Shown one piece after another: positions 40,202 to 48,945 of a stretch of 64,000 nucleotides of DNA (position 1 is its first letter; the number at the start of each line of letters is the position of its first letter). The stretch comes from Oscillospiraceae bacterium (GTDB taxonomy: Bacteria > Bacillota > Clostridia > Oscillospirales > Oscillospiraceae). Position numbers and translations under genes: made by a program. The notes beneath the pieces are model-generated. The model ran no database searches, was not told the origin of the DNA, and worked only from the letters and a program-made list of their open reading frames with translations. The stretch covers positions 1 through 64,000 of the forward strand of contig JAFSRZ010000008.1 in NCBI GenBank assembly GCA_017445875.1, written 5' to 3'.

Positions 40202-42325
40202 GTGAAGAAAAAACAACAATGTCTTTCGGCGTTCCTTGCGTTCTGGTTCCTGCTGACGCTGTTTCCGGCGTGGGTGTTCGCGGTGGACGCGGCAGAGGTT
40301 CCGGTCGCGCCGATTCGGCAGATTGTCAGCGGCGGTTATGACTGGTGGAGCGACAGCCGTGATGTAATTCACTATGCGGTGATTGACGCGAACGGCTCTC
40401 TGTGGATATGGGGAAGCAACAACTATGGTCAACTGGGGGACGGCACAACGACAGACCGTTCCACGCCTGTGAAAATCTTGGACAGCGTTTCCAGCGTCAG
40501 TCTGGGCGGCTATCATTCTGCCGCAATCCGTACGGACGGCACTCTGTGGATGTGGGGACGGAACAGCGACGGTCAATTGGGGGATGGCACAACCACAAAC
40601 CGTTCTACACCCATGAAAATCATGGATGATGTTTTCAGCGTCAGTTTGGGCGCTGATCATTCCGCCGCAATCTGTACGGATGCCTCTATGTGGGCGTGGG
40701 GAGATAATGGCTACGGTGAATTAGGAGACGGCACGACTACAGACCGCTTCAAGCCCGTAAAAATCATGGAAGGCGTTTCCAGTATCAGCTTAGGCGAGCA
40801 TTATTCCGCCGCAATCCTCGCAGACGGCTCTCTGTGGACATGGGGATACAACCACTATGGGCGATTAGGAGACGGCACGACTACAGACCGTTCCAAGTCT
40901 GTAAAAATTATGGACGGTGTTTCCAGCGTTAGTTCATTCGGTTTTCATGGTGCCGCGGTTTGTACGGACAACTCACTTTGGGGCTGGGGATACAACAGCA
41001 ACGGTGAAGTAGGAGACGGCACAACCACACACTGTTCCGCGCCCGTAAAAATTTTGGACAGTGTTTCCAGCGTCAGTTTGGGCTATTCCCATTCCACCGC
41101 AATTTGCACGGACGGTTCTTTGTGGATGTGGGGAGGAACAGGCGAAACGACTTGCTACAGCAAGGTTCCGATGAAAGTTCAAGACAGTGTTTCCGCTGTC
41201 AGCGCTGGCGGCGTCGGCGGCTTGTATATTGCCAAAGACGGTTCTCTTTGGCAATATACTATGGACGGAATCCCGCCTTCCAAAACACAGATTGAAATAA
41301 AGTCTTTCTCTCCCGGAATTTATCTTAACAGCGAAAGTCTGGAACTGTTGACAGGCAACAGCGCGACATTGACAGCGACAATTTACCCCGAAAGTGACCG
41401 CGATTCCGCGTTTGTCTGGGCGTCGTCCAATCCCGACGTGGCGGCGGTCGATAACGGGACTGTCACGGCGAAAAGCGCCGGGGAGGCCGATATTACGGTC
41501 ATGGCGACGAAAACAGGCGCTACCGCCGTTTGTCATGTGACTGTCCCGGCTCCGCTGTCGCTGGACAGGGACGCCCTGACATTGCGTGTCGGGGAGACGT
41601 TCCAACTTACGGCGACTGTCCGGCGCGCCTCCGGCGAGGAAACGGACATTGCATGGTTTTCCAGCGCTCCCAGTGTCGCTACGGTGTCCGACGACGGCAC
41701 GGTATCCGCTGTAGGCGGCGGTACGGCGACGGTCAGTGTCATTACGGTGGACGGCGCGTGTAAGGCCGACTGTGTGATTACTGTGCCGTACGAAGTCAGC
41801 GGCGTGAAGCTCGACCGCACGTCGGCGGCGTTGCGTCCCGGCGATTCCATGACGCTGACGGCAACGGTTATCCCGGCGGGTGCCGAGGAACGGGACGTAC
41901 ACTGGTTGTCGTCCGCGCCGGGTGTCGCCACGGTCTCGAACGGACTGGTAAAGGCGTGGTCTGTGGGAAAGACTACGATTACCGTCGCTACGGCGTCCGG
42001 GGGCTTTACGGCGACTTGTGTTGTGTACGTCGATGACAGTTCGTGGCCTTATTCAATTTTGGGCGTCGCGGAACCGGAGTCGGGGAGTGTGGGCGTGGAA
42101 ATCGCCAATTTCAGCGGCGTGGGGGCGTCGCTGATGGTCTGCGCCTACGACGGCAACGGTAAAATGCTCCGTTGCGCGGTCGCGGACGCCTCCCGGATTG
42201 CGCCGGGAATGTCCGGCACGTTGAAAGTCGCAATCCCGACGGACGACGCCGCGACTATTAAGACGTTTCTTCTGGACAGTGACTGCCGCCTTGTCGCGCC
42301 GGACGCCGCAAAGCGGTTAAAGTGA
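40202..42325 (+). CDS. Secreted RCC1-repeat / bacterial Ig-like (Big_2) protein
   Basis: A 707-residue secreted protein. After the signal peptide come six to seven RCC1-type repeats of about 54 residues (xSLWxWGxNxxGxLGDGTTT), forming a beta-propeller at residues ~40-355. Three Big_2 Ig-like domains follow at ~370-620 (for example LTLRVGETFQLTATV and TSAALRPGDSMTLTATV). A C-terminal ~90-residue beta-module includes CAYDGNGKMLR and TFLLDSDCRL. The GTG start at 40202 has GGAGGTG upstream. There is no LPXTG or SLH anchor. A propeller plus Ig stalk suggests binding of host, polymer or cell surfaces. Confidence 0.88.
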   Translation: MKKKQQCLSAFLAFWFLLTLFPAWVFAVDAAEVPVAPIRQIVSGGYDWWSDSRDVIHYAVIDANGSLWIWGSNNYGQLGDGTTTDRSTPVKILDSVSSVSLGGYHSAAIRTDGTLWMWGRNSDGQLGDGTTTNRSTPMKIMDDVFSVSLGADHSAAICTDASMWAWGDNGYGELGDGTTTDRFKPVKIMEGVSSISLGEHYSAAILADGSLWTWGYNHYGRLGDGTTTDRSKSVKIMDGVSSVSSFGFHGAAVCTDNSLWGWGYNSNGEVGDGTTTHCSAPVKILDSVSSVSLGYSHSTAICTDGSLWMWGGTGETTCYSKVPMKVQDSVSAVSAGGVGGLYIAKDGSLWQYTMDGIPPSKTQIEIKSFSPGIYLNSESLELLTGNSATLTATIYPESDRDSAFVWASSNPDVAAVDNGTVTAKSAGEADITVMATKTGATAVCHVTVPAPLSLDRDALTLRVGETFQLTATVRRASGEETDIAWFSSAPSVATVSDDGTVSAVGGGTATVSVITVDGACKADCVITVPYEVSGVKLDRTSAALRPGDSMTLTATVIPAGAEERDVHWLSSAPGVATVSNGLVKAWSVGKTTITVATASGGFTATCVVYVDDSSWPYSILGVAEPESGSVGVEIANFSGVGASLMVCAYDGNGKMLRCAVADASRIAPGMSGTLKVAIPTDDAATIKTFLLDSDCRLVAPDAAKRLK

Positions 42326-42345
42326 CCATTTCTTGTCGACGATTC

Positions 42346-42382
42346 CGCGCCACTCTTCCCGGCAACGGGAACGGGTGGCGCG
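42346..42382 (+). terminator. Hairpin after the RCC1-repeat gene
   Basis: CGCGCCAC pairs with GTGGCGCG, with an inner TTCCCG/CGGGAA stem. A T-tract is lacking, so termination strength is uncertain. Confidence 0.45.
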
Positions 42383-42432
42383 TCGCGTTCCCCGCAAAAA
42401 TCGGAAAAAGGGACTACACAAACAGTAAAAAA

Positions 42433-42443
42433 TATGCTATCAT
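42433..42443 (+). promoter_or_regulatory. Extended -10 promoter of the lipoprotein gene
   Basis: TATGCTATCAT (extended TGN -10) lies 34 bp before the ATG; no clear -35 is seen. Confidence 0.45.
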
Positions 42444-42476
42444 GACAGGCATTACGGCAGAGAGGAGGCTTTCCCA

Positions 42477-43826
42477 ATGACCAGACACCGCCTCACGGTG
42501 ATACTGTTATTCATGATGTTATGCACGCTGACGGGTTGCGCCAGTGCGCCCAGTTTCACGCTCAATCCGCAGGAACTTTACGCGCTTCCGAAGCTCCCCG
42601 CCAAGTATACCGAACTCAACGGACTGTTGACGGAAATCTTAAACGGCGGCGCGGAGTACGCCGCGCCCACGTCCGGGACTAATATCCAGTCCGTACAGCT
42701 CATCGACCTCAACGGGGACGGCAGAGAGGAGGCCGTCGCGTTTTTCAGGAATCCCACCGACGAAAAGCCCCTGAAAATCTGTATTTTCAGCGCCGAGGAC
42801 GAAAGTTACCGTCTGGCAACACGTATCGAGGGTTCCGGCACCGCCATTTACAGTATCAACTATGTCGACATGAACAAAGACGGGCGTATGGAAATCGCCG
42901 TGGGCTGGAAAGCGGCGGCGGAACTCCAAGTTCTGGAAATCTATACCAGTGACGAGGAGGAGACACACCCGCTTGTCCGCACGGACTACGTAAAGTATCT
43001 GACATTCGACCTGAACGAGGACGACAAGCAGGAGTTAATCGTACTCCGCGCCGGGGAGAACGGCGACGGCGTTGCCGATTACTACAGTTGGCAGGACGAC
43101 GAGACGTTAATGACCCGTTCCTATATCCGCATTTCGTCCACAATGGCGGAACTCAGTCAACAAGGGCGTGTCCGTTCCGGGAGTCTCCGCAACGGCGAAC
43201 CCGCGATTTTCGTCAGCGGCATTACAGACCAAGGCATGGCTGTCACGGATATTCTGACACTGCGCGGCGGCGAAATCGCCAATGTCGTCATTGACCAGAC
43301 AACGGGCGTTTCGGCGGAAATCAGTCCGTTTTGCTCGCTCTATCCGTCCGACTTCAACAGCGACGGCATTACCGAGACCCCCCGCTCTATTCCACTCCCG
43401 ACGGGGCCTTCCGGTGAAACCGCCTACCGCCTCATTGACTGGCGGCAGTTCGACCGCTCCGGCGAATCTGTCTCCGTACTGTGTACGTACCACAATCTTG
43501 ACGACGGCTGGTATTTACGCGTTCCGCCCGCGTGGCTGAACCGCTTCTACGCCGTCCGCACAACGTCCCCCGGCGAGGCCTCCGTGACGTTCTGTCTGCG
43601 CGAGAGCGCACAACCGTTTTTGCGCGTCTCCGCGCTGACGGGTTCCGGGCGCGATATGCGCGCCGTACGCGGCAACCGCTTCATTATCGGACGCCGTACC
43701 GAGACCATCTACACCGCCGAAATCCCCGACAAGAGCGTCGGCGGGGATTTCAGTATCACAGAGGAAGAACTTCGTTCGGCGTTCAGTCTGATTATCCGCG
43801 AGGACTGGCTGACTTCCGACAACTGA
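42477..43826 (+). CDS. FG-GAP/VCBS-like repeat lipoprotein
   Basis: A 449-residue lipoprotein. The signal MLCTLTGC places the lipidated Cys at about 21. The body contains calcium-loop-like FG-GAP motifs spaced through a likely beta-propeller: DLNGDGREEAVAFF (~75), DMNKDGRMEIAVG (~130), DLNEDDKQELIVL (~180) and DFNSDGIT (~295). It has no recognised enzymatic motif. It sits upstream of a two-component system but is separated from it by a 250-bp repeat-containing interval. A sensor or binding role at the cell surface is plausible, not shown. The ATG at 42477 follows GAGGAGG. Confidence 0.75.
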   Translation: MTRHRLTVILLFMMLCTLTGCASAPSFTLNPQELYALPKLPAKYTELNGLLTEILNGGAEYAAPTSGTNIQSVQLIDLNGDGREEAVAFFRNPTDEKPLKICIFSAEDESYRLATRIEGSGTAIYSINYVDMNKDGRMEIAVGWKAAAELQVLEIYTSDEEETHPLVRTDYVKYLTFDLNEDDKQELIVLRAGENGDGVADYYSWQDDETLMTRSYIRISSTMAELSQQGRVRSGSLRNGEPAIFVSGITDQGMAVTDILTLRGGEIANVVIDQTTGVSAEISPFCSLYPSDFNSDGITETPRSIPLPTGPSGETAYRLIDWRQFDRSGESVSVLCTYHNLDDGWYLRVPPAWLNRFYAVRTTSPGEASVTFCLRESAQPFLRVSALTGSGRDMRAVRGNRFIIGRRTETIYTAEIPDKSVGGDFSITEEELRSAFSLIIREDWLTSDN

Positions 43827-43833
43827 CACTATC

Positions 43834-44030
43834 GCCCCCACCCGGCGCTGACGCGCCACCCTCCCCCAGAGGGGGAGGGCAAGGAGACAGCGTTCTGTAT
43901 AGAGTACAGTTTGTGTGTTGCGGGACGGCGCTCTTGTCGCCCCCCTTTGGGGGGAGATGTCGCCGTAAGGCGACAGAGGGGGGCAAGCACCCCCACCCGC
44001 CACGTGTCGCCGCAAGGTGACAAAGGGAGG
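43834..44030. repeat. Dispersed palindromic intergenic repeat, long copy
   Basis: It contains CCACCCGGCGCTGACGCG, then CTCCCCCAGAGGGGGAG, then two GTCGCC(N)GGCGAC-type hairpins. It is related in inverted orientation to the element at 20641 and fills most of the gap between the lipoprotein and response-regulator genes. Confidence 0.7.
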
Positions 44031-44078
44031 CAAACCGCATTTGTAACCACCACCGAAAGCAGAGGAGAGGGAGACATT

Positions 44079-44765
44079 ATGAGAAAAGTTCTGGTATTGG
44101 AAGATGAATCCAGCATTCGTAGTTTCATTGTAATCAACCTCCGGCGCGCCGGGTACGATGTCATAGAGGCCGAGACCGGAGAGGACGCGCTCGAACGCCT
44201 CAAAGAACATCCCGACACCCGTGTGGCACTGCTGGATATCATGTTGCCGGGAATCGACGGCTTCGAGGTCTGCCGCCGTATCCGCGCCACGAATGCCCGG
44301 ATTGGTATTATCATGCTCACGGCGCGCTCGCAGGAAATGGACAAAGTAACCGGTCTCATGACCGGGGCGGATGATTATGTCACGAAACCCTTTTCCCCCG
44401 CCGAACTGACTGCCCGTGTCGACGCGCTCTACCGCCGTTCGGGCGGGGAGGACTTGGCGCACTCCGGCGAAATCCGCCAGCCGCCTTTCCTGATGAACAC
44501 CCGCAACCGTACACTTGAAAAGAACGGCGAACGAATCAAACTGACACAGGTCGAATACTCCATCATGCGCTTTTTCATGGAGAACCCCGGCAAGGCGCTG
44601 TCACGGGAGGAAATCCTTGACCGCGTCTGGGGCAAGGACTACTTCGGCGACCTGAAAATTGTGGATGTCAACATCCGTCGTCTGCGGCTCAAAATCGAGG
44701 ACAACGTGCAGACGCCCAACTACATCACGACTGTTTGGGGATATGGTTACAAATGGGGATTCTGA
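44079..44765 (+). CDS. OmpR/PhoB-family response regulator
   Basis: A 228-residue two-component response regulator. The receiver domain (1-120) has the acidic pair E8-D9, phospho-acceptor D53 in LLDIMLPGIDG, T/S in MLTA and K in TKPF. A PhoB-type winged-helix DNA-binding domain (about 130-228) ends with TVWGYGYKWGF. The ATG at 44079 is preceded by GAGAGGGAG; upstream reading frame lies in the repeat region and is not coding. It overlaps the kinase gene. Confidence 0.95.
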   Translation: MRKVLVLEDESSIRSFIVINLRRAGYDVIEAETGEDALERLKEHPDTRVALLDIMLPGIDGFEVCRRIRATNARIGIIMLTARSQEMDKVTGLMTGADDYVTKPFSPAELTARVDALYRRSGGEDLAHSGEIRQPPFLMNTRNRTLEKNGERIKLTQVEYSIMRFFMENPGKALSREEILDRVWGKDYFGDLKIVDVNIRRLRLKIEDNVQTPNYITTVWGYGYKWGF

Positions 44766-46219
44766 ATCATCTCAAGAACAGGGCGGAAAACCTGTCCATT
44801 CCGCGCCTGACGGGGCTTCGGCGGCGCTGGATTACCAACACCGTCGCGCCCGTGTGCGTCATTCTCATGACGACGGTGATACTGTTCGCCGCCGGGATTT
44901 CAAGCTACTACTTCGGCTCCATGCAAAAGGGACTGGAATCACGGGCGCAGGCTATCGCCAACTCCTTTAACGAATACTTCATGGGCAGCGGCTTCAACAG
45001 CTACTATCAGAAGGCGGTACAGTCTACGGAACGCTTCGAGGACAAAGACCGCGTGGAACTGCAATTTATCAACAGTCGCGGACGCATTGTCGTTTCCACG
45101 TCCGGCCTGACGGCGGGGACAACTCCCGGCACCGACGATATCAGCCGCGCACTCTCCGACAACCGTATGGCGGCCTTTCAGGGACACGACCCCGAAACCG
45201 GTGAAAATATTATGGCGGTTTCCCACCCGCTGGTGTATAATGGACGCGTGCAGGGCGTCATGCGCGTGGTAACGTCGCTCCGGCAGGTGGACAGGCAGGT
45301 CGTCACGGCAGTGCTTCTGATTACGCTGATTGTGTCGGCGGGTATGGGAATCGTGCTGGCCACGAACCTTGTATTCATCAACAACGTGGTGGAACCCGTC
45401 GCGGAGGTCACGGGCGCGGCGAAACGTATCTCTGACGGCGGCTACGGCTACCGTATCGACAAGACCTACTCCGACGAACTGGGCGAACTCGTGGAGAGTA
45501 TCAACAATATGTCCCTGAAAATCGGGCAGAATGAGAAGATGAAAACCGAGTTCATATCTTCGGTCTCCCACGAGTTACGCACCCCTTTGACCACTATCAA
45601 CGGCTGGGGCGAGACGATTTTAGAGGACCCCACCGGAGACCCCATGCAAATGCGGCGCGGGATACGCATTATCCTGAACGAGACCAAGCGTTTGTCGAAC
45701 ATGGTAGAAGAACTGCTTGAATTTTCCAAGATGGAGGACGGGCGTTTCACACTCCACATTGAACCGATGGACTTGCAGGCCGAGTTAGAGGACGCGATTT
45801 TCACCTATCGGGAACTGTTCAAGCAGGAGGGAATCACGCTGGAGTACGCCGTATCCGACGAGGAGGACGCGTTTCCGCCGATTTCGGGCGACCCCGAACG
45901 CCTGAAACAGGTATTTTGCAACGTACTCGACAACGGCGCGAAACACGGCGGCGCGGGTAAGCGAATCAGTGTATCACTGAACCGCGCCAACGGCTTTCAG
46001 ACAATCCAAGTCCGGGACTACGGCCCCGGTATTCCGGAGGCGGAACTTCCGTTCATCAAGCAGAAATTCTACAAGGGTTCGTCGAAAGCGCGTGGAAGCG
46101 GTATCGGGCTGGCGGTGAGTGACGAGATAATCAAACTGCACGGCGGCACGTTCACGATAGGCAACGCGCAGGGCGGCGGCGCGGTCGTGACTATCAGTCT
46201 ACCGGAAAACGGAAAATAA
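44753..46219 (+). CDS. Sensor histidine kinase
   Basis: A 488-residue membrane kinase. There are two transmembrane helices (about 30-50 and 180-205) around an extracellular sensor domain with NSFNEYFMGSGFNSYYQ and a double-PAS-like strand pattern. A HAMP domain follows, then HisKA with the phospho-acceptor His in SVSHELRTPLT, and HATPase with N-box NVLDNGAKHG, DYGPGIP and GSGIGLAVS. The ATG at 44753 overlaps the regulator stop by 13 bp; a TTG at 44735 is a possible alternative. The next gene encodes a surface protease-like protein 16 bp downstream, a likely target or partner. Confidence 0.93.
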   Translation: MGILNHLKNRAENLSIPRLTGLRRRWITNTVAPVCVILMTTVILFAAGISSYYFGSMQKGLESRAQAIANSFNEYFMGSGFNSYYQKAVQSTERFEDKDRVELQFINSRGRIVVSTSGLTAGTTPGTDDISRALSDNRMAAFQGHDPETGENIMAVSHPLVYNGRVQGVMRVVTSLRQVDRQVVTAVLLITLIVSAGMGIVLATNLVFINNVVEPVAEVTGAAKRISDGGYGYRIDKTYSDELGELVESINNMSLKIGQNEKMKTEFISSVSHELRTPLTTINGWGETILEDPTGDPMQMRRGIRIILNETKRLSNMVEELLEFSKMEDGRFTLHIEPMDLQAELEDAIFTYRELFKQEGITLEYAVSDEEDAFPPISGDPERLKQVFCNVLDNGAKHGGAGKRISVSLNRANGFQTIQVRDYGPGIPEAELPFIKQKFYKGSSKARGSGIGLAVSDEIIKLHGGTFTIGNAQGGGAVVTISLPENGK

Positions 46220-46235
46220 AAAGGGGGAACACACG

Positions 46236-48890
46236 ATGAAAAAACAGGTACTTGGCATGACGGCGGCGCTTTTTGCGCTTATGCTGGCGCTCTTTGCGGG
46301 GGCGTACGCGGCGGACACGTCCGCCGCCGAACTCAGCGCGGCGAATACCGCCTACGCGATTCTGTACGAGGACGGGACGCTTGTTTTCCAGAACAGCAAC
46401 ACGCCGGAAGCCGGCAAAACGGTCAAAAACACGTACGAGGTCGATTTGAATGCAGTCCACAGAAATTCCGCGCCGTGGTACAATGAGCGGAAATCTGTCC
46501 GCGTGGTAAATTTCGCGGACAAAATCAGTCCAAAAGTTACGTCCTACTGGTTTTATGAATGTGAAAATCTGTACCGCGTAAATAATATCCAAAATCTGGA
46601 TACCTCTAAGGTCACGTCCATGCGCTCTATGTTTTACGACTGTAGCGGGCTGATGGCGCTGGATGTCTCCCACTTCGATACCGCCAATGTCACGGATACG
46701 TCCTTTATGTTTTATTCCTGTGAAAATCTGTACCGCGTAAATAATATCCAAAATCTGGATACCTCTAAAGTCACGTCCATGCACTCTATGTTTAATGGCT
46801 GTGGAGAACTGACGGCGCTGGATTTGTCCCACTTCGATACCGCCAATGTCACGGATATGTCCTCCATGTTTAATGGCTGTGGAGAACTGACGGCGCTGGA
46901 CTTGTCCTACTTCGACACCGCCAATGTCACAGATATGTCCGCCATGTTTTGGGGGTGTATAGAACTGACGGCGTTGGATGTCTCTCACTTTAATACCACC
47001 AAGGTCACGGATATGTCCTTTATGTTTTATGGCTGTAGAGAACTGACAGCACTGGATGTCTCCCACTTCGATACCACTAAGGTCACGGATATGTCCTTTA
47101 TGTTCGACCACTGTAGAGAACTGACGATGCTGGATGTCTCCCATTTTGATACCCTTAAAGTCACGCATATGGAGCATATGTTTTTCGGCTGTTCTAACTT
47201 GAAAACACTTTATGCGTCTGACAAATTCACAACCTCATCTATACCGGAAACAACGGATTCTAACAGTCGTGATATGTTCAAAAATTGCACATCCCTTGTT
47301 GGTGGCAACGGAACCAAGTATGATGAAAGCCACATCGACAAAGAATACGCCCGGATTGATATAGTATCCGCGCCCGGTTATTTTAACGCCCCCGCACCCG
47401 ATACACCGTCATTTGACGTACGCCGCGATGCGTATTCGTTTAGTAACAGTATGGCGTCTTTCGGTTACAAGTCACGCGGCGGTAGAAACGGCGGACAATA
47501 TCCCATTCCTCCGGAATCGTTATTTGTAATATTCGGTGAGACGGTCAGAGCAAAAAAGCTCTACAAAAATATAGCCTCCTCTGAATGGGGTGGAAACTGT
47601 GCGGGTATGGCTGGGTCTGTGGCGTTATTCTATTCCGACAAAAACACAAATCCGGCTGATTTTGGAAAAAATGACGTGTGGTCACTGGCTATCGGCGACA
47701 AGAACAGTGAAATCACCGTCTTGAGATTTATTGAAGCTATGCAAGTAGCGCAATACACAGACACTTTCGGCAGGGTACGGGATAACAATCATGTTTTTTT
47801 CGGTCAATCTCTGAATAATCTCTATCAGACGGTAAAATCCAACATAGCAAAAGGCCATACGATACTGATTGCTATTTTCAAAAGAGGTGTCGGTGGACAT
47901 GCTTTGATTGCCTACGGTGTAGACGATATCGAAAACAGAATCTGTATCTATGACTGCAACTATCCCGGCGAAATGCGCTATATGACGCTCTCCACCGACA
48001 AAACCGTATGGAGTTATAACATGGGCGGCTATTATGGTGTCTGGAGCGGTGCTGATGAAGCGTGTTCGATATCCTATATACCGTATACCGTGCTGGAAGA
48101 GATTTGGACGAAGCGCGGCAGTCTGCAACAAACTTCACAGCTTTTAACCGTCAATGCGGAAAACGTCACGATTACCAACTTTGACGGTCAGACTGTAGCA
48201 AGTTTGAAAAATGGACAACTGGTCACAAATGAGGACGGCGTATATGAAGTGGTCGATTTGTCGATGAACCGGTTAAAAGAACGGAGTATTTATTTGCCCC
48301 GGAACGAGGTCTATACGGTTTCAACGAGTGACGATATCAACTTAACCGCGAGTATGACCGACCAGCATATGAGCGCCGAAGTGACGACAAGTGCCAATAC
48401 CGTGACATTTGGCGTGACCGATGATGAAAAAGAAAACAGTGTTATTATTGAAAACGCGTTGGCGTCCGATACGTACCTGATTTCACTGGAATCAGATTTT
48501 GACGACTTGCGCTTTAAGAATGTTATGTTGAGCGGCACAGGCAAGGACGCGGATATCACTGTCTCAATGAATCAGGACGATGGGCTAATATTTGACGGTA
48601 ACATTACATCTCTGTCGGTTGACGGCAAATCCAAGATGTATGGAATCGCGTCCGCCGTGGCAGATAACGACAATTTGTCCATTATGCTGACTAATCCCAA
48701 CGCCGTAACGGTTGCAGTGGCCTGTTTCAACGCGGATGGGCGGTTTTTGTCTATTAATTTGTGCGACGTACCCGCAGACGTTGGCACGGTAATAGTTTCC
48801 GTCCCCGACAACGCGAAAACAGCGCGTGTCATGCTGTGGGATAAGTCGCGGCGTCCGCTGTGTCCGGCATTCGTGACGGACATCAGATAA
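46236..48890 (+). CDS. BspA-type (DUF285) surface protein with papain-like cysteine-protease domain
   Basis: An 884-residue secreted protein. A signal peptide precedes a cap similar to the BspA protein at 35190 (YAILYEDGTLVFQ), then about nine DUF285 repeats at residues ~108-325. A peptidase-like domain at ~420-630 has WGGNCAGM (C455), GGHALIAYG (H555) and IYDCNYPG (D573/N575), fitting a Cys-His-Asn/Asp triad. A C-terminal beta-domain of ~240 residues ends with VMLWDKSRRPLC. AAGGGGG lies before the ATG, 16 bp after the kinase. Its DNA is visibly more AT-rich than the flanking housekeeping genes. Protease activity is inferred; transglutaminase-like chemistry is an alternative. Confidence 0.85.
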   Translation: MKKQVLGMTAALFALMLALFAGAYAADTSAAELSAANTAYAILYEDGTLVFQNSNTPEAGKTVKNTYEVDLNAVHRNSAPWYNERKSVRVVNFADKISPKVTSYWFYECENLYRVNNIQNLDTSKVTSMRSMFYDCSGLMALDVSHFDTANVTDTSFMFYSCENLYRVNNIQNLDTSKVTSMHSMFNGCGELTALDLSHFDTANVTDMSSMFNGCGELTALDLSYFDTANVTDMSAMFWGCIELTALDVSHFNTTKVTDMSFMFYGCRELTALDVSHFDTTKVTDMSFMFDHCRELTMLDVSHFDTLKVTHMEHMFFGCSNLKTLYASDKFTTSSIPETTDSNSRDMFKNCTSLVGGNGTKYDESHIDKEYARIDIVSAPGYFNAPAPDTPSFDVRRDAYSFSNSMASFGYKSRGGRNGGQYPIPPESLFVIFGETVRAKKLYKNIASSEWGGNCAGMAGSVALFYSDKNTNPADFGKNDVWSLAIGDKNSEITVLRFIEAMQVAQYTDTFGRVRDNNHVFFGQSLNNLYQTVKSNIAKGHTILIAIFKRGVGGHALIAYGVDDIENRICIYDCNYPGEMRYMTLSTDKTVWSYNMGGYYGVWSGADEACSISYIPYTVLEEIWTKRGSLQQTSQLLTVNAENVTITNFDGQTVASLKNGQLVTNEDGVYEVVDLSMNRLKERSIYLPRNEVYTVSTSDDINLTASMTDQHMSAEVTTSANTVTFGVTDDEKENSVIIENALASDTYLISLESDFDDLRFKNVMLSGTGKDADITVSMNQDDGLIFDGNITSLSVDGKSKMYGIASAVADNDNLSIMLTNPNAVTVAVACFNADGRFLSINLCDVPADVGTVIVSVPDNAKTARVMLWDKSRRPLCPAFVTDIR

Positions 48891-48899
48891 AACATCTGT

Positions 48900-48928
48900 T
48901 TGACTTTTGCGGTGGACGGTGGTATACT
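48900..48928 (+). promoter_or_regulatory. Promoter of the yqhQ-prmC-recA-recX-rimO-pgsA operon
   Basis: TTGACT, 17-bp spacer, TATACT, 17 bp before the ATG. Confidence 0.7.
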
Positions 48929-48945
48929 GTCCAAAGGAGGTTTTT

